This document shows, in pieces, positions 34,501 to 44,097 of a stretch of 64,000 nucleotides of DNA. The notes under the pieces were generated by a model. The model was not told the DNA's origin. It worked only from the letters and a program-made list of their open reading frames with translations, and made no database searches. Location of the stretch: assembly GCA_049583715.1 (NCBI GenBank), contig JBAUWJ010000279.1:18631-82630 (forward strand), read 5' to 3'. Source of the DNA: JAANXG01 sp049583715. GTDB taxonomy: Bacteria; Pseudomonadota; Gammaproteobacteria; Arenicellales; JAANXG01. Positions within the stretch are counted from its first letter, which is position 1, and every line of letters starts with the position of its first letter. The position numbers and the translations under genes were made by a program.

Positions 34501-34664
34501 GTGACTCAAATGGATTCGGGGAGGCTGTTAAAGGCGCGGTATCATAACGGCAAACGGATCGAAACGCACGCGAACCCGGGCCAAAGAGGGAGACGCACCC
34601 GCGTGCACGGCATCATCGACCGGCATCGAGACCGCCGTTCAATGGCGGATCCGCGAATGGGGCC

Positions 34665-36233
34665 TCAGTGCGGTTGTCTCCCCTCGAAGATGAGCACCCG
34701 GTCGCCGTCCTTGTTCCAGAAGGTCTTCACCGGGTCCCGATGCAGCTTGTACGCGACGTACTGCGCCCGCTCCGGGTCGTTGTGGGAAACATTCAGCGCC
34801 AGATAGTCATAGTGGCGCCACCGGCCGCTCCAGATCTCGTGCATCGCCTCGTCCCACGAGTACGCGGCGCCGCTGCGAAATGCCGACTCGGCACCCGCGT
34901 AATAGATCACCCGGCGCTCGTTGCTGTAGAGATTCGATCCCGTGCTCATGTGCGCCCGCAGCCAGAGCCCGGCTTCCCTCAGATAGTACTTGTTGGTGTC
35001 TATGGAAAGTCCCTTGATACCCGCTGCAAGGACGAGCAACGCCAGGGCCGGAGCCAGCCATCGAACGTGCCTCCGAGCACCCGCCGAGGAGAAGGAGCTC
35101 CACAGTCTCTCCAGGGTGAATGGGACACATGCCAGCAAGGTGAGCCCGAGGGCGAACGGATACCGATCCGTCAGGAAGAAGTTGATGAATGCGAATCCGC
35201 ACAGGTATCCAAGGTTGATCGCGACCACGGCCCACCAGTAGCCGTCGACCCGGCGGCACGGGAAGAGCCGGCCCCCGGCAAGGCCATAGCCCACGAGAAT
35301 GGAATACGTCACCGAGGTCGCCCTCACAATCTTGACGACCACCATCCACCCCAGGGTGATCAGAAACGTCGGCCAGGCGACCAGGAAGGAAATGTGCCCG
35401 GGGAATTCCCGGCCGAGCGCCTCCAGCCTCGAGGTCACGTCCCGACCCACGCCAACCCAACCCGCATACAGCCGCTCCGTCAAAGTCGACGCTGCGCTGC
35501 TCGAGTCGGGCACGTGCTGCCAGAACACGGCCGAGCCTATCATGAGCGCGCCCACTGTTGCCGCGGCGGCCACCACCACCCATCGGACGGCCCCGCGCGT
35601 TCGGGCCGCGACCAGCGAAAATGGCAACAGCACCAGAAACGCGAGTCCCTCGACGCGAAACAAGGCGGCCAGCGTCGTCGCCGCGGCCCATAGCACCAGG
35701 GATGATGTGGCTCCCGAGCGCACGTGGGAAAAGAAATACGCGAGTCCCCACAGGTAAAACGCCCAGAACCCGATGTCACGAATGACGAAAGATCGGTATT
35801 CGTTGAGACTGGGGTGCAAAAGGAGGACGATGGCGCCGAGAACGAGCACGCGCCCTTCACCGCCAAGCGCCTGGAGAAGCGCCAGGAAGCCCCAGACCAG
35901 AAGCACGTACAGCGCGGCATTCACGCCGTAGGCGGCCTGAGCCGCCGTCAGGCCCGTGACCTTGGCGGTTGCGGCCGTCACCATGGAATAGAAAGGCCAT
36001 TTGTAGACCTCGAATCCCTGGTGCCACTCGCCGCCCAGGAAATACCCGGCGGCGCGGACGTACTGCGTGCCGTCGTTGTTGATGATGGGGTCGGCGTGCC
36101 ATGCCCAGAGGGACAGCAGTATGCTGGCAAGAGCGGCGGCCGCGCACAGCCAGGGCCGCTGCACCAGGACTCGGTGGGGGTCCCGGGACACCCTGGCCGC
36201 GGGCGTGCTCAGAGAAACAGGAACAACCGCCAC
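34665..36233 (-). CDS. GT-C-like integral membrane protein
   Basis: This 522-residue protein has about ten transmembrane helices and a C-terminal periplasmic tail. The first periplasmic loop contains ADPIINNDGTQYVRAA, where an acidic pair in the position of the GT39/ArnT catalytic loop suggests a polyprenyl-phosphate-sugar-dependent glycosyltransferase. The C-terminal LHRDPVKTFWNKDGDRVLIFEG resembles the soluble tail of such proteins. Function is inferred from topology only. It overlaps the next upstream gene by 25 bases. A 164-base gap with no clear feature separates it from the glpD-like gene. Confidence 0.7.
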   Translation of the reverse strand: MAVVPVSLSTPAARVSRDPHRVLVQRPWLCAAAALASILLSLWAWHADPIINNDGTQYVRAAGYFLGGEWHQGFEVYKWPFYSMVTAATAKVTGLTAAQAAYGVNAALYVLLVWGFLALLQALGGEGRVLVLGAIVLLLHPSLNEYRSFVIRDIGFWAFYLWGLAYFFSHVRSGATSSLVLWAAATTLAALFRVEGLAFLVLLPFSLVAARTRGAVRWVVVAAAATVGALMIGSAVFWQHVPDSSSAASTLTERLYAGWVGVGRDVTSRLEALGREFPGHISFLVAWPTFLITLGWMVVVKIVRATSVTYSILVGYGLAGGRLFPCRRVDGYWWAVVAINLGYLCGFAFINFFLTDRYPFALGLTLLACVPFTLERLWSSFSSAGARRHVRWLAPALALLVLAAGIKGLSIDTNKYYLREAGLWLRAHMSTGSNLYSNERRVIYYAGAESAFRSGAAYSWDEAMHEIWSGRWRHYDYLALNVSHNDPERAQYVAYKLHRDPVKTFWNKDGDRVLIFEGRQPH

Positions 36234-38386
36234 AGCGCAACCGCCGCGTAAGCATAGTAGGCGAACCTGATGCCCCTCGGTGCCCTCAGGACGACGCCGA
36301 GCAGCACCATGTTGGCCAGGACCAGCACGCCCATCGGTTGGTGATACACGATATCGGGAGGATGACGTCCGTAGTGCGCGAGTATCACGGCGACCATGGT
36401 CGCCACCGACATCCAGAGCAGGAAGCCGGTTCTATCGGGAGCCGTGTGTTCCACACCCGCGGGCTCCACGGTGTCCTGGGCGCTCCGACGGCGCAGGGCA
36501 TAGACCCAGGCCACCACGGCAAACAGGGCGCCGGGATAAAGCACGTACGCCAGGAAGTTGAACTCCTCCTTGTCCCACTCCCTCAGAAGCCCGCGCAAGC
36601 CACGCTTGTGCAACGCAGCCTGAAACGTCGGGAGCTGCCCGAGTCGAAACGAGGTTTCGAGGTTGCTCAAGCGCCTAGAGTACTGTTGCTGAACAGTGGT
36701 GTGCTCGATGAACAGCCGGGCCGACGCCGCGAGTCCTCTCGGCGACGAGTACCCGTCGAGAAAATGGGTCTTGATCTCCGTGTACTCCTCGTTGAAGTAG
36801 AGATGCTTCACGACGGCCCAGGGCGCGATCGCGGCCGCGAACACGAGGACCAGCACCATGGGCCCGGCCAGTGCTCGAATCGACAGGAATCCCCGTTCCC
36901 GGAATCCCCGCCAGAGCGCCCACAGGTAGAAGAACGGGATCCCGAGGACGGCGCCCGCGTGAAGGTTGGCGCCAAGCCCGAACAACAGCCCGGATCTCGC
37001 CCACCCTCCCGCCGATACCCGTCTGCGGAGAAGGTAGTACAGGCCGCTCAGAAACAATGCGCCGGCGCTCATCTTGAACCAGGTGATCAGGTAGTTGCCG
37101 ATCATGAACGCATTCGCGCTCACCAGCATCAGCAGGAGGAAAGTGTTCGAGACACCCAGGAATCGACGGGCGATGGCGGCTGCCGGGAACACGATCATCA
37201 GGTTCATCGCCACTCCCAGCATTGTGTAGACGAAATAGGAACCCGCCAGAGTGCTCGACAGTGGAGCCACTATGGATCGTATCGCACCGTAGACGATCCC
37301 GGGGAGCATTTCCCTGTCCGCGACGCCGTAGATGAGCTGACCACCGCCGTAGTATTTCTCAAAGGGGGTATTGTCGGCGATGGCCAAGCCGTTGACGTAT
37401 TGCAGCATTCCGTCGTGGGCGAAGAAGGCACCGAAAGTCTTCGGCCCCGCGACATGCCTGAAATACATGTTTTGAAGGGGCAGGTTCGCGTCATGGACCA
37501 GAATCACACACAGTGCCAGCAGCAGCACCATGTAGGCGGCGACCTCCTGCCAGGAGCCGCGCACCAGCCCTGCCACGTCTCCCCAGGCGCGCCTCCTCGA
37601 GATTTCCATTAGAAGGATCGACAGGAGTCCAGCGGCGAAAACCAGCGTATACAGGTGGGCCCGGGACGGTGACTGGCCCAGCGCCAGCACACCGGTCAGG
37701 CACAGATAAACGACGATGTAGAACACAAGGGAGCCGGCGAAGACCCACACCTGGAGCCCCGATTCCGAGAGCGCGCGCCGGCGCAGGAGCACATAGAGCA
37801 GAGCGCCGGGAAGAAGCAACAGAACCGCGACGCCCAGGGTGATCGCATAGGGCCACGCCCGGTAGTCCCACGGACCCAGCGGCCGCACTTTGATCGATTC
37901 GAGCACGGCATCGCCACGTTCGTTGCGGCTCCGGAAGGTCAGCCGAATCCGGCCATAGTTGCCGTCGGGTATTCGTGCGTAGTACACGGTGCCGGCGCGG
38001 TTAGGCACATCGACATTGATCCGCGCCCGTCCCAGGAACCGTTGGCCCCGCGGGGCGAAATCGACGAGGAAGTAACGGAAGTTGTCCAGACGCCGGAAAC
38101 GGAATTCGAGCTTCTCGCCGCTCACACGGCGAGGGAAAGGTATGACGAAACCGGCGTCCATATCCTGCGCCTGGATCCGGGCGCCTCCGTCGGGCAGGGG
38201 CGTATAGGCGTATACCCCATAGAAACCCGATGCCTTGGCCAGCGGCAGGCCATGGCTCGACGACTGGTCGGCGGCCATCGCGGGCGCGGCAGCAATGCCC
38301 GGCAGCAACCGTACCGCAGCGACCAGCACACAGAGCAGTACGATGACCGGACCACGACATCGAAGAGCGTGTACGCAAGTCTTCAT
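36209..38386 (-). CDS. Large multispanning membrane protein with periplasmic N-domain, function unknown
   Basis: I do not recognise this family. The 725-residue protein has a signal sequence (about residues 12-38), a mostly beta periplasmic domain (about 40-175, with FRFRRLDNFRYFLVDFAPRG), then a dozen or so transmembrane helices ending RLFLFL. A conserved-looking loop, FFAHDGMLQYVNGLAIADN, lies near residue 330. The arrangement would fit a GT-C-type transferase or a polymerase/ligase of the glycan locus, but no diagnostic motif is seen. It lies between a beta-propeller gene and the GT-C-like gene. Confidence 0.7.
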   Translation of the reverse strand: MKTCVHALRCRGPVIVLLCVLVAAVRLLPGIAAAPAMAADQSSSHGLPLAKASGFYGVYAYTPLPDGGARIQAQDMDAGFVIPFPRRVSGEKLEFRFRRLDNFRYFLVDFAPRGQRFLGRARINVDVPNRAGTVYYARIPDGNYGRIRLTFRSRNERGDAVLESIKVRPLGPWDYRAWPYAITLGVAVLLLLPGALLYVLLRRRALSESGLQVWVFAGSLVFYIVVYLCLTGVLALGQSPSRAHLYTLVFAAGLLSILLMEISRRRAWGDVAGLVRGSWQEVAAYMVLLLALCVILVHDANLPLQNMYFRHVAGPKTFGAFFAHDGMLQYVNGLAIADNTPFEKYYGGGQLIYGVADREMLPGIVYGAIRSIVAPLSSTLAGSYFVYTMLGVAMNLMIVFPAAAIARRFLGVSNTFLLLMLVSANAFMIGNYLITWFKMSAGALFLSGLYYLLRRRVSAGGWARSGLLFGLGANLHAGAVLGIPFFYLWALWRGFRERGFLSIRALAGPMVLVLVFAAAIAPWAVVKHLYFNEEYTEIKTHFLDGYSSPRGLAASARLFIEHTTVQQQYSRRLSNLETSFRLGQLPTFQAALHKRGLRGLLREWDKEEFNFLAYVLYPGALFAVVAWVYALRRRSAQDTVEPAGVEHTAPDRTGFLLWMSVATMVAVILAHYGRHPPDIVYHQPMGVLVLANMVLLGVVLRAPRGIRFAYYAYAAVALWRLFLFL

Positions 38387-38594
38387 GAATTACCCCAAGA
38401 CAAGGGATCGGTCCGGCAGAGAAAGAAGGTACGAACAAGGGAAGCGTTCGTCGGCGCCTCGACGCCGGCTTGCGAGCCCGGCGAGCGAACAATTACCACA
38501 TCAAGCAGGCCCGCGCAAATTGCCAGGGAGCGGCGCCTGGGCGAGAGCACCAACAATGAGCGGCCTCAACTTCCGATACGGCCGTGCTCTGACC

Positions 38595-39581
38595 TCAACT
38601 TCGAGAGATCTGATGGACCGGTATATAGAGACTCGGCGTCCAATCATCCTCGTCGTCGAAGGTCAGTCGCACCCGTTCCGCCTGAGGAGCCCCCCGCCGC
38701 CAGATGTAGATTTCTCTCCTGCCCCACATGGCACCGCCGATCAGTACCTTGCCGTCGAACACGACCCAGTGACCGTCGGCAGAAACCCTGGCGTCGTACG
38801 CATAGTATCGAAACAAGCTGTCGAGGCCCACGAGGAACTTGGAAGGGCCGATGGCGCCGCTTTCGAAATCGAAGGGCGCCGCGACAATCGGCCTGTCCGC
38901 TGTGCGGGCAGTGCTGAATATCTCCCTGCCATCGAAGGACCAGGAAGGCGCACAGTCTCCGCGCTTCATCTGTTCGTTGGCGAGGATCCGGCCTCTTCGA
39001 AGATCCACGACGAAGCTCGCGTGGCCGGGCCGCTCGCGGAACATCAGCAGGTATCGCCCCCGGGGATGCAGCTCGGCCGCCTGCGAGACGGGTTGACCGT
39101 TTCCCGGGGCTCTCCGTGCATCGAAAATCACCCGCGTCCCACCGTCGCCGAGATCGTGGAGCACGACCTGGTAGCCCCCTCCCACGATGGCGGTGACACC
39201 TTTTCCATCGCCTGTCCAGTCCGCCGTGTGAGCGTTTCGAAGCAGTCGCCGCCTGTGCGAGAAGTCCGCGTCCATCACCCAGATCTCCCGGCCCTGGCCG
39301 TAGACGATCCGTTCTCCGGCCGGGGACCAGCGCGGCCGGTCGGCCTTGACTCCCTCCGGGGTCAGCGCCCGCGGATCCCAATGGTCGAGGCGGGTGTGGT
39401 AGATACGCCCGCCGCCTACCCACAGCAGACGCGCCTGTGGCAGGCTCGCGCCGATTCGGCGGCGGGCTCTGCGGTCGTCGGGGGACATTCTCAGGGCAGC
39501 GGCACCGCTCTCGCCCGTTCGTCCCATCAGCACGGATGCCGCAGCGGCGCCGGCCAAACGTATGACTGTTCGCCGCCTCAT
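38595..39581 (-). CDS. Tat-exported TolB/WD40-like beta-propeller protein
   Basis: The 328-residue protein starts MRRRTVIRLAGAAAASVL, a likely twin-arginine signal. The mature part has repeated blade motifs such as PRWSPAGERIVYGQGREIWVMDAD, HTADWTGDGKGVTAIVGG and PSWSFDGREIFSTA, like TolB-type propellers; oligogalacturonate-lyase-like propellers have a similar look. It may bind or act on a polysaccharide in the periplasm, which is inference from location. About 208 bases without a gene separate it from the large membrane protein downstream; nothing clear is seen there. Confidence 0.75.
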   Translation of the reverse strand: MRRRTVIRLAGAAAASVLMGRTGESGAAALRMSPDDRRARRRIGASLPQARLLWVGGGRIYHTRLDHWDPRALTPEGVKADRPRWSPAGERIVYGQGREIWVMDADFSHRRRLLRNAHTADWTGDGKGVTAIVGGGYQVVLHDLGDGGTRVIFDARRAPGNGQPVSQAAELHPRGRYLLMFRERPGHASFVVDLRRGRILANEQMKRGDCAPSWSFDGREIFSTARTADRPIVAAPFDFESGAIGPSKFLVGLDSLFRYYAYDARVSADGHWVVFDGKVLIGGAMWGRREIYIWRRGAPQAERVRLTFDDEDDWTPSLYIPVHQISRS

Positions 39582-39681
39582 GCCTTCAAATCGTTGCCGG
39601 GCCGGTCACTGCCCACACACACCCCGGTCCTCGCCCGGATCCTCGCTCCGCCACCGGTACGGCCCACTTCGGTTGGAGCCA

Positions 39682-40659
39682 TCAAGGTCCTCCCGCCGCC
39701 ACCGTCGGACGGCCGATCTTTCCCCTCTCGATTACGTAGGCCAGCCACCACGGCAGCCACGATACAACCTGCAGAATCCGGCCTATCAGAGCGATCGCAA
39801 TGGATGCCTCGGGCGGCACGCCGGCCAGCGACATCAAGGCGGCGAAAACGCCTTCGAACAGCCCGAGCCCGTTGATCGAGATCGGGAGCTGGGATACGAG
39901 CACCGCCAGAGGCAGCGCTCCGGCCACGTAAAGCAGTCCGACGTCGACTCCGAGTCCCCGTGCGATGATCCAGGCGAAGAGGATGGTGAGCATCTGCTCG
40001 GCCAGCGTCATCCCGAAGAACTTCACCAGACCTGCCCGGCCGCTTTCGTAGCTCATGTATGTCGAGTGGACGTCCCGTATCCGCTTGAACACGCCCATGT
40101 GCTGCAGCCTGGAAAAAAGCCTGTCGTGAAGAAGCTCGTAAGGTTTATGACTGAAGGACGCCGCAAACAGCATCGCCGCCCCCAGCAGCACGAGGCCACC
40201 CATCCACAGCACGCCCTGAAGCTGTGGGCCGAGACTGGTGAGCTGCGACAGCAGGACGACTCCGACGAGGCCGAGAACGAGGGCCGACAGGAACCCGATC
40301 ATCCTCTCTATCACGATGGACGCCACCACCTCCTTATAATCGAGCCCCGCCCGTGACGTGCAGACCGCACGGATCACATCGGATCCGATGGTCGAGGGTA
40401 GAAAGGAGCTCCATATCATGGCGGCACAGTAGATCTTCATACCCTTGAAGAGCGGCAGCAACACCCCCCGACCCTTGAGCAGCCACACCCACTTGAAGGT
40501 CATCAAGGCGCGGTCCGCAGTGCTCACGGCCACGGCCAGTATCACGTAGCGGACGTCGATCCCCGCCATGACACGAAGCAGCTTGTCGATTCCCCCGAAC
40601 ATCCAAACGATGCCGGCGAGCAAACCCAGGGAAATCAACAGCTTGATTACGAGGCTCAT
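39682..40659 (-). CDS. UPF0104/LPG-synthase-like membrane protein (flippase-like), paralogue 1
   Basis: This 325-residue protein has about eight transmembrane helices and family motifs WSSFLPSTIGSDVIRAV, IVIERMIGFLSALVLG and LPISINGLGLFEGVFAAL. The family includes the transmembrane flippase part of lysyl-phosphatidylglycerol synthase and many proteins of glycan loci, often proposed to move lipid-linked intermediates. It lacks the synthase domain. It lies 37 bases after the HAD-UbiA gene. The ATG at 40659 is chosen after GGAAGG, with short spacing. A second paralogue lies at 44097-45155. Confidence 0.85.
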   Translation of the reverse strand: MSLVIKLLISLGLLAGIVWMFGGIDKLLRVMAGIDVRYVILAVAVSTADRALMTFKWVWLLKGRGVLLPLFKGMKIYCAAMIWSSFLPSTIGSDVIRAVCTSRAGLDYKEVVASIVIERMIGFLSALVLGLVGVVLLSQLTSLGPQLQGVLWMGGLVLLGAAMLFAASFSHKPYELLHDRLFSRLQHMGVFKRIRDVHSTYMSYESGRAGLVKFFGMTLAEQMLTILFAWIIARGLGVDVGLLYVAGALPLAVLVSQLPISINGLGLFEGVFAALMSLAGVPPEASIAIALIGRILQVVSWLPWWLAYVIERGKIGRPTVAAGGP

Positions 40660-40696
40660 GACCTTCCGCCGATCACGCGCTCCCACGGCAAGGGGT

Positions 40697-42145
40697 CTAC
40701 AGGGCGGCCACGAACAGCACGGCCGCCGCGGCGACCACGACCCAGGTTACCGGATCGCGCACGGCGAAGACCAGCGGATCATCGTGCATCCGGTCCCGGA
40801 TGGTAGCCAGCCACAGGCTGCACTGCCAGAACAGGATGAGCGGCACGACCAGCAGCAGGGACGAGGGCCGGGAATAGAGCTGGTGCACGTCCGGGCTCGT
40901 GGTGTAGAGGCCGAAGACCACGGCCGCGGTGACGCTGCAGGCGATTCCGAGCGGCAGCAGCAACTGCTCGTCGCCGGTGCGATATCCCCGCCCCGCGGCG
41001 ACGGTCTTCCCGCTGGCACCCAAGGCGCGCACCTCCGTAACCCGCTTCATTACCGCCAGCGCGAAGAACAGGAACAGCGCAAAGCCGATCAACCAGTAGG
41101 ACAGATGAATCCCCGTCGCCACACCGCCGGCCAGGATCCGGGTGCTGTAAAGAACGGTCAGAGTCAGGATATCGAGCAAGGCGATGCGCTTGAGCACGAT
41201 GGAGTACAGCGTGGTGAGGATGAAGTACCCGAGGAGCACGACCGCGACCCTCGAAGAGAGCAGCAAGCTGACCGCCCCACCGGCGAGCAGCAGCGCCGGA
41301 AACAGCGACCAGGCCAGGAGCTGCGGAACCGAGCCGGACGCGATGGGCCGGTGCCGCTTCCGCGGATGGACGCGATCGTATTCGACGTCGAGCAGATCGT
41401 TGAGCACGTAAGCCGACGACGCGATCAGGCAGAAGGCGACGAACACAGCGACCGTGTGCAGTACGACGCCGCTTTCCGCCCATCGGTGTCCTGCCACCAC
41501 CGGCAGAAACACCAGTCCGTTCTTCAGCCACTGGTGGGGACGGACCAGATGTACCAGGGCCGCTACCGAGGACCTCACGGGCGCCGCCCCCGGCAGCGGC
41601 TCGACCGCTCCGCCCCCCGCGCCGGCCCGGCGTGCCAGCCGTTCCGCGTACGGACCGACCGTCCACGCCCGCCTGGCTGCCGCGAACAAAGGCATGTCGG
41701 CGTCGGAATCCCCTATGTAGTCGAAACCATCCGGAGCCTCGTCCAGAAGAACGGCGCGCTTACGCGCCCCCTTGACGTTGTCGTGATCGGTGGTCGCGAT
41801 GACTCGATCAAAAAGCCCGAGGTGCCCCGCAACGATGTCGGCCAGACTCCGGTGCGACGCCGTCGCGAGCCATATGGGCCGGCCGCGCGCGTGCTCGGCG
41901 CGAAGAAATTCAACGACAGTCTCGTTCCACGGCAGGGAGGCCGGATCGATTTCGGCCTCCCTCGCTACGCGGGCCTTCAGGGCCGCACGGCCCCGCAACA
42001 GTGCGAACAGCAGCCCGGGAAGCCGCCAGGGACGCTGCCGCAGTATCTGGAGCACACCCTCCGACAGGAGATCCGCACGGATGAGGGTGCCGTCCAGATC
42101 GGTGACTAGAGGTCTCGTACTCTCGCTGAACGTGTCGCGCGTCAC
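40697..42145 (-). CDS. HAD phosphatase - UbiA prenyltransferase fusion (DPPR-synthase-like)
   Basis: The 482-residue protein joins a HAD phosphatase-like domain (about residues 1-190; VTDLDGTLIRADLL, ATASHRSLADIV, YIGDSDADMPLF) to a UbiA membrane domain (about 200-482; VRPHQWLKNGLVFLPV, NDLLDVEYDRVHPRKRHRP and a second Asp-rich region). UbiA proteins of this type make polyprenyl-phospho-5-phosphoribose, and the HAD part could remove its 5' phosphate. That would make polyprenyl-phosphoribose, a donor for ribofuranose or arabinofuranose residues; inference from family knowledge. The GTG start overlaps the asnB stop as GTGA. Confidence 0.85.
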   Translation of the reverse strand: MTRDTFSESTRPLVTDLDGTLIRADLLSEGVLQILRQRPWRLPGLLFALLRGRAALKARVAREAEIDPASLPWNETVVEFLRAEHARGRPIWLATASHRSLADIVAGHLGLFDRVIATTDHDNVKGARKRAVLLDEAPDGFDYIGDSDADMPLFAAARRAWTVGPYAERLARRAGAGGGAVEPLPGAAPVRSSVAALVHLVRPHQWLKNGLVFLPVVAGHRWAESGVVLHTVAVFVAFCLIASSAYVLNDLLDVEYDRVHPRKRHRPIASGSVPQLLAWSLFPALLLAGGAVSLLLSSRVAVVLLGYFILTTLYSIVLKRIALLDILTLTVLYSTRILAGGVATGIHLSYWLIGFALFLFFALAVMKRVTEVRALGASGKTVAAGRGYRTGDEQLLLPLGIACSVTAAVVFGLYTTSPDVHQLYSRPSSLLLVVPLILFWQCSLWLATIRDRMHDDPLVFAVRDPVTWVVVAAAAVLFVAAL

Positions 42146-44097
42146 GCCGCTGCGGATGCGGGTTGCGCCCGTCGCGGCGCCATGGAGTGAATGAGATCGT
42201 CTATCTCCTGCTCCGACTGCCCGTCTATGTGCATCCGGTACCAGACCTCGGCGTTGCAGAGCTGCCACAGCCGCTGGCCATGGTCGGACCGCCCGTTCAG
42301 ATGGGCCGCCAGCATGTCATCCACCGCCGGCTTGTGGAAGTATCCGGATGCCACCAGCCTGGAATCCTTGAGCAGGGAGCGATAGAGCAGCCGGAATTCG
42401 TCCGCCAGCAGATACGTGAGGGGCGAGGAGAATCCCTGCTTCTTGCGCTTGATCAGGGCTTCGGGCAGATATCGTTCCGCCACGCGGGTCTGGATGTAAC
42501 GCAGGTGATGGCCGCGTACCTTGTAGCGTGCCGGGATCATGGCGCAGAATTCCGCGAGCTCATGGTCCATGAACGGTGATCGCGCCTCCAGCCCGTGGGC
42601 CATCGTCATGCGGTCGAGAATCATGACGGGATGGTCGGGCATTCTGATCATGCTGTCCGCGTACAGCATTCTGTCCACGAGGTCCCTGGCGTTGTCAGCG
42701 GCGAAGTAATGTTTGATGGACGCATCCGGATCGAACGCACCTATGCTTCGTTTGAAGCCGTCGGTGTACAGCCGGTCCCTGTAGCTTTCGGAGAAATAGA
42801 AATAGCCGAGGCTCTTTGCGTAGCGCTCACCGGCGGAGTAGCGGGCCATCTGGTCGACCCATTGCAGCCGATGGCTCATGCTCCGGTACCAGTATCCCTC
42901 CGGCACCATCTTGAGAAGCGGCGAGATCACACGCCGCCGAAGGGCTTCCGGAAGCAGCGCATAATACGAAACGTAGCGGTTTCCGTAGTACCGGTCATAA
43001 CCACCGAACAACTCATCGCCGCCATCGCCTCCCAGGACCACCTTCACATGCCGGCGCGCCAGCTCGGCGATATGATAGAGGCAGGTCGACAAAGGATCCG
43101 AGGGCTCGTCCAGATACCGCACCAGCTTCGGCAGCGCCCGGGCCACGGAGGGCATGATCGTCAGCTCGTGCGCTTCGGTATGGTACTTCCCGGCCACCAT
43201 CCGCGCGTAGGGAAGCTCGCTGTACGTGTCGTAGGGCACGTCCCCCGAGAAGGTCTTGAAGGTCCCGCCACCGTGACGACTCATCATTGAGACGACGAGG
43301 CTGGAGTCCAGCCCGCCGCTCAGGAACGCACCCACCGGCACATCGCTGACCATGTGGTAGCCGACCGCCTCCTCGATCTTGGCCTCGAGACCGGAAAGCA
43401 GGTCGTCGAAGGCGATCTTGTGCTTGGGTTCGTAACGCAGCTCCCAGTAGCGGCGCAGCTCCACCTCGCCGCCGGCATCGCGCACCATCAGGTGTCCCGG
43501 AGGGAGCTTGTGCACACCGCGGAACATCGACCGCGGCGGCGTGATGATCCGCAGGCTGAGATATTCGTGCAGCGCCGCGTCGTCGACCTCGCGCAGCCGG
43601 GGATTCAGAGCCAGCAGAGCCTTGATCTCGGAGGCAAACGCAACCTCACCGTCCTGGTCCGTGTAATACAGCGGCTTCTGTCCGAGATGATCCCTCGCCA
43701 CGAGCAGGCGACGCCTTCGAAAATCGTAAATCGCGAACGCGAACATCCCTCGCAGATGGCTGACGCAGGCATCCCCGTATTCCTCGTAGAGGTGGATGAT
43801 CGCCTCCGTGTCGCTCTTTGTCCGGAACGAATACCGCGGCTCGAGGCGGCTGCGAAGCTCCCGGTAGTTGTAGATCTCGCCGTTGAACGTGATCCACACA
43901 CTGCCGTCGGCATTCGACATGGGCTGGCGCCCGCCGTCCAGATCGATGATCGACAGCCGCCGGTGTCCCAGGCCGACGCCCTCCCTGACGAACATTCCCT
44001 CCCCGTCCGGCCCCCGATGGCTGATGGCGTCGCTCATGAGCCGGATCTCGGCTTCACTGACCACCCCGGAGCGAACGATTCCCGCGATTCCGCACAT
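42142..44097 (-). CDS. asnB: Asparagine synthase-type amidotransferase of a glycan locus
   Basis: This 651-residue protein starts MCGIAGIV, with Cys2 the nucleophile of a class II glutaminase domain (ISHRGPDGEGMF, FNGEIYN), followed by a synthetase domain with the PP-loop LSGGLDSSLVV and GGDGGDELFGGYDRYYG. Such AsnB-like proteins are common in exopolysaccharide clusters, where they probably amidate a sugar acid rather than make free asparagine. The symbol marks the family only. Its ATG overlaps the preceding stop codon (TGATG). Confidence 0.88.
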   Translation of the reverse strand: MCGIAGIVRSGVVSEAEIRLMSDAISHRGPDGEGMFVREGVGLGHRRLSIIDLDGGRQPMSNADGSVWITFNGEIYNYRELRSRLEPRYSFRTKSDTEAIIHLYEEYGDACVSHLRGMFAFAIYDFRRRRLLVARDHLGQKPLYYTDQDGEVAFASEIKALLALNPRLREVDDAALHEYLSLRIITPPRSMFRGVHKLPPGHLMVRDAGGEVELRRYWELRYEPKHKIAFDDLLSGLEAKIEEAVGYHMVSDVPVGAFLSGGLDSSLVVSMMSRHGGGTFKTFSGDVPYDTYSELPYARMVAGKYHTEAHELTIMPSVARALPKLVRYLDEPSDPLSTCLYHIAELARRHVKVVLGGDGGDELFGGYDRYYGNRYVSYYALLPEALRRRVISPLLKMVPEGYWYRSMSHRLQWVDQMARYSAGERYAKSLGYFYFSESYRDRLYTDGFKRSIGAFDPDASIKHYFAADNARDLVDRMLYADSMIRMPDHPVMILDRMTMAHGLEARSPFMDHELAEFCAMIPARYKVRGHHLRYIQTRVAERYLPEALIKRKKQGFSSPLTYLLADEFRLLYRSLLKDSRLVASGYFHKPAVDDMLAAHLNGRSDHGQRLWQLCNAEVWYRMHIDGQSEQEIDDLIHSMAPRRAQPASAAA

